From Xenococcaceae cyanobacterium MO_188.B29 (lineage in GTDB: Bacteria > Cyanobacteriota > Cyanobacteriia > Cyanobacteriales > Xenococcaceae): a stretch of DNA of 32,577 bases. The translations under genes were made by a program, and so were the position numbers. Below, one piece after another: positions 8,702 to 15,762 of this stretch. Location of the stretch: assembly GCA_030065155.1 (NCBI GenBank), contig JASJDI010000033.1, positions 1-32,577 of the forward strand, in the 5' to 3' direction. Position 1 is the stretch's first letter, and every line of letters starts with the position of its first letter. The notes under the pieces are model-generated. The model worked only from the letters and a program-made list of their open reading frames with translations. It searched no databases and was not told the origin of the DNA.

Positions 8702-10117
8702 ATGTTGTGTGCCGAAGAACTTTTACGTTTAGAGTTATTTCAACATTTACCTAAAGCAAGAATTGACTGGATATGCGATCGCGCTACTCCCATAGACTTA
8801 GCTAAAGGAGAAATTTTAATTAAAGAAGGAGATCCCCCCAGGGGATTTTTCGTTATTTTAGCTGGTAGTCTAAGTATTTCTCGTCTAAGTAACGGTATAG
8901 AAATGCCGATCGGACAACACGAAGCACCAGCTTTTGTGGGCGAAATTCCCGTGCTTACCGAACAACCAATTTTAGTAACCTTATGTGCTTTAACCGATTG
9001 CCGTGTTTACGAGATCGCTGGTGAAGATTTTCTGGAATTATTGCATGAGTGTCGAGATTTTGAACGAACAATTTTTCGCACTGTACAGACTAGAATAAGA
9101 GGGTTAGAGTCTTTCATCCGCAATCGAGAAAAGATGGCAGCTTTAGGTAATTTGGCTGCTGGTTTAGCCCACGAACTAAATAATCCCGCAGCAGCCTTGG
9201 TTCGGGCATTAAAAGATGTTACTCCAGCACTCCTAGAGTTGCAACGAATGAATCTCGTATACGGTAAGGCAATGGCTACCGAAGAAGATCCCACTCATAC
9301 TCAAGAATGGCAGGACTTACGAGATCGCGGTTACGATATTATCATTGAAGGTCGTCTAGATTCTCTTACTATTAGTGATCGCGAAGAAGAGTTACTGGAT
9401 TGGCTGGAAGACTATGGAGTTGAACAAGCTTGGAAATTAGCTGAACCTCTAGCATCAGGAAATGTCACTCCCGAAATTCTCGATATATTAATGGAACGTT
9501 GGCGAGACGATACCACCGAATTGAGAGATCAGGGTATACGTTGGTTGGCTCTTTCTTTTGATGTAATGTCTAGTATTCAAGCGGGGTTGCGTGGTGCAGA
9601 AAGGATTTCCGCTTTGATCTCCTCGATGAAATCTTATTCTCATTTAGACCGTGGAGTCCAACAAATTGTTGATGTTCATGATGGTATCGAAGATACTATC
9701 AAATTATTTTCCTATAAAATTAAGCAGGGAATCGAGATTAAGCGCAATTATGACCGCAAAATTCCCAAAGTTCCGGCTTATGGTAGTGAATTAAACCAAG
9801 TTTGGACTAATTTAATTGATAATGCTATCGATGCCATGGACGGCGAAGGTAAAATAGAGATTACTACTTCTAGCTGCAAAGATAGAGTAATAGTAACCAT
9901 GAGTGACTCTGGTTCGGGGATTCCTGATGATGTGCGATCGCGTATTTTTGAACCTTTCTTTACTACCAAAGCTGTTGGTAAAGGTTCTGGTTTAGGTTTA
10001 GATATCGTCCGCAGGGTAGTAGAAAACCGCCATCGAGGAACAATTTCTTGTGACTCTAAACCTGGTCAAACTACTTTTACTATTGGTTTACCTGTAGAAA
10101 CAGAGAGTAGAAACTGA
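8702..10117 (+). CDS. Sensor histidine kinase with N-terminal cyclic-nucleotide-binding-like domain
   Basis: Soluble two-component sensor: no membrane segment is visible. A cNMP-binding beta-roll covers about residues 10-125 (ILIKEGDPPRGFFVILAGSL is its typical first part). A linker helix leads to the H-box MAALGNLAAGLAHELNNP with the phospho-acceptor H157. The HATPase_c domain has the N-box at about 362-378 (LNQVWTNLIDNAIDAM), the D-box DSGSGIP, the F-box IFEPFFTTK and the G2 box GKGSGLGLDIV. The region expected to hold the phosphate-binding cassette (FVGEIPVLTEQPILVTLCA) lacks the Arg that contacts cyclic-nucleotide phosphate, so the signal may be something other than cAMP. No response regulator is adjacent. 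The gene ends 13 nt from the convergent hydrolase gene. Confidence 0.92.
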   Translation: MLCAEELLRLELFQHLPKARIDWICDRATPIDLAKGEILIKEGDPPRGFFVILAGSLSISRLSNGIEMPIGQHEAPAFVGEIPVLTEQPILVTLCALTDCRVYEIAGEDFLELLHECRDFERTIFRTVQTRIRGLESFIRNREKMAALGNLAAGLAHELNNPAAALVRALKDVTPALLELQRMNLVYGKAMATEEDPTHTQEWQDLRDRGYDIIIEGRLDSLTISDREEELLDWLEDYGVEQAWKLAEPLASGNVTPEILDILMERWRDDTTELRDQGIRWLALSFDVMSSIQAGLRGAERISALISSMKSYSHLDRGVQQIVDVHDGIEDTIKLFSYKIKQGIEIKRNYDRKIPKVPAYGSELNQVWTNLIDNAIDAMDGEGKIEITTSSCKDRVIVTMSDSGSGIPDDVRSRIFEPFFTTKAVGKGSGLGLDIVRRVVENRHRGTISCDSKPGQTTFTIGLPVETESRN

Positions 10118-10130
10118 ATTAGGTACTCAA

Positions 10131-11033
10131 TTACAAAAATTGCCGAACTGTTTCCCCGACAATTTCAGCATACTCTTCATGAATACCTAAAGTTCCTGAT
10201 AATTGAACTGTTTGTACTTTGTCTAACTCCGCCATAGCTTTCATTTCTGCCTTTGATTTTGGTGGGGCATTTTCCGCTAGCACCATTGACACAGGTATAG
10301 ATACAGAAGATAGATAACTCAAAAACTCTTCCCTGTTAGTTATAGGATCGATCGATCCTGTCACAAAAGCAGCAGGTGCATATCTTGCCCCCTTTTTCGA
10401 GGTGATGTGGTGTTTTTGGGCAATAAATTCAGGGGTTAATTTAGTTTCATCTACATATACATGGCGTTTATACATCAAGCGCAGAAAAGAGGGCAGAGTA
10501 TTAAGATAGTACAGCATTTGTCCAATTAAAGGCGATCGTACTAAGTTTTTAACTAACTTTCTCATACCATCAGGTAAACCCATGACTCGCAAAGGTCCTT
10601 GCCAAGTAGGAGCGACTAAAATAAGTCTAGAGACAATACTGGGGTTATCTTTGGCTATCTGTAAGGCGTATCCCGAAGCATGACCTGCAGCAATAATGAT
10701 AATGGGATGATTGAAAGCAGTTTCCACAAAATCTTGTAATAATTTCCTAAACAGAACAGGATTGTAATCTACTGGAGGACATTCAGAATCACCAAACCCT
10801 AACCAATCTAAAACAGTAATTTCATATTGAGAAGCTAGTATCTGGGCAATACCTTTCATTTCTGTGCGACTGGAAACCGTGCTAAAAGCAGGAAGTAATA
10901 ATAGAGGGCTTCCTTGTCCGATAGTTTCGTAAACCACTCTGTATTGTTTGCCTTGCCAATGCCAATTATAGCGATCGACTTTTCCCCCAATTCCAAAGTT
11001 ATTTGTACCAGTAGAACCAGTTACTGTAGTCAT
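10131..11033 (-). CDS. Alpha/beta hydrolase fold protein with atypical nucleophile site
   Basis: A 300-residue cytosolic protein with the alpha/beta hydrolase layout. LLLLPAFSTVSSRTEM supplies the oxyanion-strand region, VLDWLGFGDSE is the typical DxxGxGxS strand, and IIAAGHASGYALQIA lies where the nucleophile elbow should be. VTGSIDPI carries a likely acid and LGIHEEY the His. In a G-x-Nuc-x-G elbow the nucleophile position of GHASG is Ala, with a Ser one residue later, so the canonical Ser/Asp/Cys is missing. The enzyme may be inactive, use a shifted Ser, or have another role. It runs toward the histidine kinase gene. A palindromic repeat lies upstream. Substrate unknown. Confidence 0.85.
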   Translation of the reverse strand: MTTVTGSTGTNNFGIGGKVDRYNWHWQGKQYRVVYETIGQGSPLLLLPAFSTVSSRTEMKGIAQILASQYEITVLDWLGFGDSECPPVDYNPVLFRKLLQDFVETAFNHPIIIIAAGHASGYALQIAKDNPSIVSRLILVAPTWQGPLRVMGLPDGMRKLVKNLVRSPLIGQMLYYLNTLPSFLRLMYKRHVYVDETKLTPEFIAQKHHITSKKGARYAPAAFVTGSIDPITNREEFLSYLSSVSIPVSMVLAENAPPKSKAEMKAMAELDKVQTVQLSGTLGIHEEYAEIVGETVRQFL

Positions 11034-11063
11034 AGTACGAAATCATTATTGATAACATTCTAT

Positions 11064-11118
11064 CAATGGACAATTGATAATTGACAATTGATAATTTTGG
11101 ATTGTTAGTTGTCCATTG
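11064..11118. repeat. Inverted repeat enclosing a direct repeat
   Basis: Arms CAATGGACAA and TTGTCCATTG (10 bp, exact) enclose a 35-nt loop that contains two copies of CAATTGATAATT. It lies between two minus-strand genes and could act as an RNA hairpin after the Pro/Thr/Ser-rich gene. This AT-rich type of intergenic palindrome is common in cyanobacteria; no specific family is assigned. Confidence 0.65.
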
Positions 11119-11150
11119 TCAATTTTTGAAATGATACAAATTGTTACCAA

Positions 11151-12026
11151 CTACTCACCTTCGTTTACCCAAGGTTCTACTGTTCTTTTTAACCCTGAAA
11201 GTATACCTGATACTTGCTGCAATGGTTCTACGGTTTGCTCTATATCCGTAAGCACAGTATTAACAGATTCAGGTTGAGATGGTTTAAAAATTGAAGGCTG
11301 TTTAACTGTGTTCTGCTTTTCTCGATTTATAGGTTCCGATTCGGGTTGTTTGAAAATTGCAGGTTTTCTAACTGTAGTCTGTACTTCTGGTTTACTGTTG
11401 ACGGTTGGAGATTTAGGTGTAGCAACAGGAGTTGATGCTGGTTGGACTGAAGAACTAGTCGCAGTTTTTGAGTTAGGAACAGGATTTGAAGCTGGTTGTA
11501 CAGGGGAACTAGTTGCAGTTTTCGAGGCAGGAACAGGAGTTGGTGCTGTTTTTATAGGAGAACTAGTCACAGTTTTCGAGGTAGGAACAGGAGTCGATGC
11601 TGGTTGGACTTGAAGATTAGTTGTATTGATTGGTGCTGTTATCGGCAAAGGATTATGAGTAGGAATAAAGCCATGTTGGCTATGAATTGGGGCTAAATAA
11701 ATAACAGAAGGTTGACCATTAGGAAGAGTATGATTGATAACGGGTTGAGGATTAGATTGAACTTGAGAAGTAGAAGAATTATTTAAACTATTGAGTACAT
11801 CAGTTTCTTTTTGAGAAACTTGTTGACCAGCCCCGAAAGAAACACCTGCTATGATACTTCCTAATCCAAAAAGTGTTAACCCTCGTTTTACATAGGTTTC
11901 CCCTTCATTATAAATTTTAACCAGGTGATTAAGAAGACTAAAAGTAGCCTTAACTCTTTCTTTTTTACTTTTTTCTTCTTCTGGTTGACTTGGGGCAACG
12001 GCTTGAATTTGATTTTGTTGTTCCAT
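11151..12026 (-). CDS. Membrane protein with Pro/Thr/Ser-rich 18-residue repeats, function unknown
   Basis: A 291-residue protein with a charged N-terminal region of about 45 residues (EEEKSKKERVKATF), one hydrophobic segment at about 48-67 (GLTLFGLGSIIAGVSFGAGQ), and then a long low-complexity tail rich in Pro, Thr, Ser and Val. Residues 141-210 contain nearly four copies of an 18-residue unit of the form QPASTPVPxSKTxTSSxV. The C-terminus repeats a second theme, KPAIFKQPESEPI / KQPSIFKPSQPESV. The start is firm: AGGAGG lies 6 nt before the ATG. The architecture suggests a single-pass protein with an extended spacer, perhaps at the cell wall. No homologue is recognised. Confidence 0.8.
   Translation of the reverse strand: MEQQNQIQAVAPSQPEEEKSKKERVKATFSLLNHLVKIYNEGETYVKRGLTLFGLGSIIAGVSFGAGQQVSQKETDVLNSLNNSSTSQVQSNPQPVINHTLPNGQPSVIYLAPIHSQHGFIPTHNPLPITAPINTTNLQVQPASTPVPTSKTVTSSPIKTAPTPVPASKTATSSPVQPASNPVPNSKTATSSSVQPASTPVATPKSPTVNSKPEVQTTVRKPAIFKQPESEPINREKQNTVKQPSIFKPSQPESVNTVLTDIEQTVEPLQQVSGILSGLKRTVEPWVNEGE
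11391..11606 (-). repeat. 54-bp tandem repeat inside the Pro/Thr/Ser-rich gene
   Basis: About four tandem copies of a 54-bp unit encode the 18-residue repeat. The copies are clearly similar at DNA level: versions of GTTGATGCTGGTTGGACT and GAACTAGTCGCAGTTTTYGAG recur on the plus strand. The open plus-strand frames across this stretch are by-products of the repeat. Confidence 0.75.
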
Positions 12027-12175
12027 CTCTATCCTCCTCGGTTCTGTTCAACAATCAACTTTTAGAGGTGATTAAATGAAGCTTTTAACCTCCTTGAGCA
12101 GACTCTATAACTTAATGAAAGCAACTGTTTATGGATTTTTAATGAAATTTTGATGAGAAAATTTTCATCTTAATT

Positions 12176-13066
12176 TTAGTCAGAACGCCAAATCTTTAAC
12201 TGTAGATAAACTAAGATAGCAGCGATCGCTAAAAGAATTGTAGCTGCTGCTGCTGCATAACCAAATTCAAAGCGAGCAAAAGCTTGTTCGTAGATATAAT
12301 AAACCAAAATATTAGTAGAATTGAGAGGTCCTCCTCCAGTAATAATATAAACCTGCTCAAAACTACGTAGAGTAAAGATTGCGGTAGTAATTGTGGCAAA
12401 AATAATAGTAGGTCTTAATCCTGGTAAAGTAATATAGCAAAACTTTGCCCAAGCATTCGCTCCATCTAATTCGGCAGCTTCGTAACGAGATTGAGGAATA
12501 GTCTGTAACCCTGCTAAGAAAACTACTAAGTTAAACCCCAACTGCTTCCAGGCACTAAGTAAAATCAAGACAGGCATCGCCCACACTGTACTACTCAACC
12601 AAGGAATAGGATGTATTCCCAGTTGCAGCAACCAACTATTAACGGGCCCTTCTGTTTGAAATAGCCAACGAAAACCTAATCCTACTGCTACCAAAGAAGT
12701 AATTGAAGGAATAAAATAAGCAGCCCGCAAAATTCCTCGCCCAGCAATGGATTGATTGAGTAAAACTGCTAGTCCTAGAGGAATAATAATAGCAGGAATA
12801 ACTGTAGCAATCGTAAAGTAAATTGTATTGCTAATAACTTGCCCAAAATCGGAGTCGGTAAATAACCTGAGATAGTTACGTAAACCAATCCATTGAATAC
12901 CTTCAACGGTAAAACTCCCAGTGGTAAAACTCAAATAAAGTAAATAGGCAATAGGATAAAACAGAAAAACACCAAGCATAATTAAAGCGGGTGCAAGAAA
13001 TAACCAAGCAGCAAAAGTATCTTTGTCAAGCCAAGAGGTAAAATTTACTTGTTTTTGCACAGCCAA
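12176..13066 (-). CDS. Sugar-type ABC transporter permease (MalF/UgpA family)
   Basis: Integral membrane subunit of a carbohydrate uptake ABC transporter, with six hydrophobic segments (WLFLAPALIMLGVFLFYPIA is the first). The EAA loop that docks the ATPase is EAAELDGANAWAKFCYITLP near residues 192-211. The length of about 295 residues matches MalF/UgpA-like permeases. The start is uncertain: the frame has no ATG at its beginning, and TTG at 13066 or GTG at 13060 are the candidates, with no clear Shine-Dalgarno sequence. No partner permease, binding protein or ATPase is nearby, so partners must be encoded elsewhere, as is common in cyanobacteria. Substrate cannot be told. Confidence 0.9.
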   Translation of the reverse strand: MAVQKQVNFTSWLDKDTFAAWLFLAPALIMLGVFLFYPIAYLLYLSFTTGSFTVEGIQWIGLRNYLRLFTDSDFGQVISNTIYFTIATVIPAIIIPLGLAVLLNQSIAGRGILRAAYFIPSITSLVAVGLGFRWLFQTEGPVNSWLLQLGIHPIPWLSSTVWAMPVLILLSAWKQLGFNLVVFLAGLQTIPQSRYEAAELDGANAWAKFCYITLPGLRPTIIFATITTAIFTLRSFEQVYIITGGGPLNSTNILVYYIYEQAFARFEFGYAAAAATILLAIAAILVYLQLKIWRSD

Positions 13067-13194
13067 ATAAGTGTTGAACAGGAATTAAGATACATTATAG
13101 AAAGAATAGAAAGAAAGGTTGGATATAAATAAATAGCTAAAAGCTAAGAGCTAACACAACCAGAATCTTTGACTTAGGCGAAAAATAAATTACT

Positions 13195-14091
13195 GTGAAC
13201 GATAGCAATAAATTTGAGATACAAGGTAGAGAATGGTGGGTAGAGCGTTGGCTAGAGTTACTAGATTCTTATCGTTTTAAAAAGCGGTTAGAAAGAGGAC
13301 GTAACTACGCTAGGGAAGGCAATGTTCTTAGTATTGAATTTGCTGAAAGACAGGTATTTGCTAAGGTGCAAGGAAGTGAAGCTGAGCCTTATCAAGTTGC
13401 TCTTTCTCTTGAGCCTTTTCCTGATGAAAATAGAGAAAGGATTATCAAGATAATGTCCCAGAAGCCTTTTACAGATGAGGACTGGGAGTGCATTATTCAA
13501 ACCATGTCCAAAAAAGCAATTTATACAGCGCAATTACTTGCAGGGGAAATGCCAGCTAATATTGAAGAAGTCTTTACTGCCAATGGTTTGAGCCTCTTTC
13601 CCTATACTCTTTCGGATGTTCGCTCTCGTTGTAGTTGTCCAGATAAAGCTAATCCCTGTAAACATATAGCTGCCGTTTACTATCAGTTAGGCGATCGCTT
13701 TAGTGAAGACCCTTTTGTGATCTTTCAGCTACGAGGACGCACAAAAGAAGAGATTTTAGAAGCTTTAAGAGCTATTCGTAGTCAAAATAGTAATATAGGC
13801 GATCGTCAACCATCTACTAATTTACAAGAAGATGAGCGTCAAAATTTAGCTGCAAATCAATTAGCTTCTACTACCTCTCCAAATTCAGCTGAAATCAAAA
13901 CATTCTGGCAATATGATGAGCCTTTAGAATCTTCTTTAGTTGTCATCGTACCACCTTCAGACAATAAAACCGTTTTCGATTTATTAGGTAAAATTCCTTT
14001 GCCTACCGATGATGCTGATGCAGTTAAAGAATATCTGACTCAGGTCTACCAAACCACAAGTCAACAGGCAATTATTTCTGCTTTAAGCTAA
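13195..14091 (+). CDS. SWIM zinc-finger domain protein
   Basis: A 298-residue protein with a SWIM zinc finger, C-x-C-x6-C-x-H, at CSCPDKANPCKH (about residues 144-155). It is preceded by the usual REWWVERWLELLDSYRFKKR N-terminal block and a beta-rich segment (NVLSIEFAERQVFAKVQGS), and followed by FQLRGRTKEEILEALR. In bacteria such proteins are often encoded beside a SNF2-type helicase and are thought to bind nucleic acid or protein; no helicase is present here. The start is GTG at 13195 because a stop lies three codons upstream in frame and no earlier start exists. The last 100 residues are variable, with an acidic, Gln/Asn-rich linker. Specific function unknown. Confidence 0.88.
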   Translation: MNDSNKFEIQGREWWVERWLELLDSYRFKKRLERGRNYAREGNVLSIEFAERQVFAKVQGSEAEPYQVALSLEPFPDENRERIIKIMSQKPFTDEDWECIIQTMSKKAIYTAQLLAGEMPANIEEVFTANGLSLFPYTLSDVRSRCSCPDKANPCKHIAAVYYQLGDRFSEDPFVIFQLRGRTKEEILEALRAIRSQNSNIGDRQPSTNLQEDERQNLAANQLASTTSPNSAEIKTFWQYDEPLESSLVVIVPPSDNKTVFDLLGKIPLPTDDADAVKEYLTQVYQTTSQQAIISALS

Positions 14092-14097
14092 ACTTAC

Positions 14098-14128
14098 CAA
14101 AAAATACCCTTCCGTTAGTAGAAGGGTA
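14098..14128 (-). terminator. Intrinsic terminator of psb30
   Basis: Read on the minus strand, the stem TACCCTTC / GAAGGGTA with an 8-nt loop is followed directly by TTTTTT. It lies 28 nt downstream of the psb30 stop and just after the stop of the convergent SWIM gene. This is a good rho-independent terminator for psb30 and could also help end the plus-strand transcript. Confidence 0.8.
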
Positions 14129-14156
14129 CAAACAAGATAATATAATCAATATTCTC

Positions 14157-14297
14157 TTATAAGTCACCACCGCGCAAAGCTAGTAAAAAGATTACTGCTG
14201 GGCCGGCAAGCATAATTAAAGCAACAAAAGTTAATTGAAAAATAACATTGAAGTCAATTCCGCTAAATACATTGAAAATATTTGTTAAAAAACCCAT
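14157..14297 (-). CDS. psb30: Photosystem II reaction centre protein Psb30 (Ycf12)
   Basis: A 46-residue single-pass thylakoid membrane protein of photosystem II. The translation begins [20 protein letters not shown] and continues through a hydrophobic helix with [16 protein letters not shown] to the terminal RGGDL. The FxVIxQLT start of the helix, the AGP kink and the Arg-Gly-x-x-Leu end are the hallmarks of Psb30/Ycf12. The ATG at 14297 has AGGAG 5 nt upstream (14303-14307), and an intrinsic terminator lies downstream, so it is a complete monocistronic unit. The divergent neighbour is the YkgJ-type gene. The gene is short enough to be missed by length-filtered prediction. Confidence 0.93.
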   Translation of the reverse strand: MGFLTNIFNVFSGIDFNVIFQLTFVALIMLAGPAVIFLLALRGGDL

Positions 14298-14441
14298 TTT
14301 TTCTCCTATTTTTACCCAAGCTAATCTAATTAAATGGCCAAATCTAATGAGCCATAGTCTATAATACCTGGGAATTGTGAGCTATTTTTCACCCAAGAAA
14401 CAAAAATTTGTAAACTTTTATTACTTAAATTAATTTAACTA

Positions 14442-14789
14442 ATGGCAACTTGGCGTTGTATCAATAATTGTGGGGCTTGCTGTCATCTCGATCCTGCGGA
14501 TAGACCTGACTTGAGTGATTACTTATCTCTCCAACAACTAGAATTGTACCTGAGTATGGTAGGAGAAGAAGGGTGGTGCATAAATTTCGATCGCGCTACC
14601 AGAAAGTGTTTAATTTATGAACAACGTCCTGACTTTTGCCGTGTCCTCCCAGATAATTTTGAGCAGATGTATGGAGTAGAGAAAGAAGAGTTTAATGAAT
14701 TCGCGATCGATTGTTGTAAGCAACAAATTACGGGAGTATATGGTAAAGATAGTGAAGAAATGAAGCTTTACGATCGAGCAACTAAATAG
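14442..14789 (+). CDS. YkgJ-family cysteine-cluster protein
   Basis: A 115-residue cytosolic protein of the YkgJ/CxxCxxCC family. The first cluster CINNCGACCHL (residues 5-15) gives C-x3-C-x2-C-C, and the second region, CINFDRATRKC...RPDFCRV, supplies more cysteines, with another in IDCCKQQ. The pattern suggests binding of zinc or an iron-sulfur cluster; the biochemical role of the family is not established. It begins at ATG 14442 and is followed 10 nt later by the convergent end of the 72-residue ORF. The family is widespread in cyanobacteria and plastids. Confidence 0.88.
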   Translation: MATWRCINNCGACCHLDPADRPDLSDYLSLQQLELYLSMVGEEGWCINFDRATRKCLIYEQRPDFCRVLPDNFEQMYGVEKEEFNEFAIDCCKQQITGVYGKDSEEMKLYDRATK

Positions 14790-14799
14790 AACAAAGTTG

Positions 14800-15018
14800 T
14801 CAACTTTTGTTAACGCCAGAGGAAATTCCCGCTAAAAGAAAGTTGATTTCAGCCATATCTAAAGCCCGTTTAGCTCTAATCACAGCTTTTAACCAAGCCT
14901 TTTTATCTTGCCAACCTGAGCGCGGTAAAATCAATTGAGAATCGCGATCGCCCAATGGCAAATCAGCTTTTACTTTTGGAGTAAGAGAGTTAGTCTTAGT
15001 TAGCTTATTAGTATTCAT
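14800..15018 (-). CDS. Small 72-residue protein downstream of the radical SAM remnant
   Basis: Not recognised. It is a basic, hydrophilic N-terminal half (MNTNKLTKTNSLTPKVKADL, then LGDRDSQLILPRSGWQDKKAW), followed by a helical stretch AVIRAKRALDMAEINFLLAG and the tail ISSGVNKS. It starts only 10 nt after the stop of the radical SAM/SPASM fragment on the same strand, so the two were probably translated from one message. No Shine-Dalgarno is visible, which would fit translational coupling. The position beside a SPASM-type maturase makes a peptide substrate or accessory protein conceivable, but there is no cysteine, Gly-rich core or known leader motif to prove it. With its partner truncated, the gene may no longer be functional. 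Confidence 0.55.
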   Translation of the reverse strand: MNTNKLTKTNSLTPKVKADLPLGDRDSQLILPRSGWQDKKAWLKAVIRAKRALDMAEINFLLAGISSGVNKS

Positions 15019-15028
15019 TGATAGTTAG

Positions 15029-15447
15029 TTATAAATTGGACTCGGTTAAAAACGGCGCAGATTTTGTTTTCTCTTGCCAACTTTCTGACCACTTAATGCG
15101 ATCGCTAGTAAAATGAAGTGGGTCATTCTCTGGTAAAGGTGCATCGATTAGCTCTTCAACTAAAGCAAATTCGCCATTGTCAAAGGGTAATCCTTGAGCT
15201 TTAACTTGGGGATAAAATCTTTCTCTGATTCCTTTTTCGGCTTGTTTTAAAGCACGGTGATGACAATAAAGATTATTACCACGGCGATCGAAGAATACAT
15301 GAGCTGTCCAAGAACAACCACCACGACAGATTTCCGCAAATTCACAACTTTGACAAAATCCCCACAGATGTTCTGTTCCTTCGGGAATACCAGCTTTGAG
15401 ATTAAAGCGTAATTCTTCAGTCTGTTCGACAATCAGGGAAATCGCAT
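15029..15447 (-). pseudogene. C-terminal fragment of a radical SAM/SPASM maturase
   Basis: About 139 codons remain, starting in the middle of a frame ([19 protein letters not shown]) and ending at TAA 15029. The SPASM-type auxiliary Fe-S cluster region is clear: WGFCQSCEFAEICRGGCSWT, then RRGNNLYCHHRA, with the C-x2-C-x5-C-x3-C spacing usual for peptide- and sulfatase-maturing radical SAM enzymes. The N-terminal radical SAM barrel with CxxxCxxC is missing: upstream sequence switches, in a different frame, to WD40 repeats of the neighbouring gene. There is no start codon suited to independent translation. I infer a deletion that removed the 5' part of this gene and the 3' part of its neighbour. 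Confidence 0.82.
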
Positions 15448-15762
15448 CTTAATATGTCCTGTTAGTGTCTTCAGACATTCACCAGTAGAAACATCCCAGA
15501 TCTTGAGTGTGCGATCGCCTCCACCGCTAGCTAGGATGTTACGATGAGGATATAAGCTACGAGCAGCATAGTTACGACAAAAAGCAACAGAGCGAACCCA
15601 CCCTGTATGTCCTTTTAGAGTTGTTAGACATCTACCAGTCATAACATCCCAAAGTTTGACAGTTTTATCTTCACTACCACTAGCTAGCATCTTACCGTCT
15701 TCACTAAAAGCTAGTGACCAAACGTAACTACTATGTTCTGCTAAGGTTTGCCAACATTTACC
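15433..15762 (-). pseudogene. WD40 tail of the broken STAND gene
   Basis: Continuation of the NB-ARC/WD40 gene after a one-base frameshift. It reads [20 protein letters not shown], then [52 protein letters not shown] and [12 protein letters not shown], that is, parts of three WD40 blades. After LTGHI the repeat pattern stops and the frame ends at TGA 15433 within what was the radical SAM gene. An insert of about 12 residues ([14 protein letters not shown]) replaces the usual SPDGN in one blade. The propeller is incomplete, which would prevent proper closure even without the frameshift. Confidence 0.82.

Noticed and set aside
11308-11696. Open plus-strand frames opposite the Pro/Thr/Ser-rich gene
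   Set aside because: They exist only because the 54-bp repeat lacks stops in those frames. The minus-strand frame has the AGGAGG site and a sensible protein.
15247-15432. 61-codon minus-strand frame with Val-rich sequence
   Set aside because: It is the wrong frame of the SPASM fragment; the right frame shows conserved cysteines.
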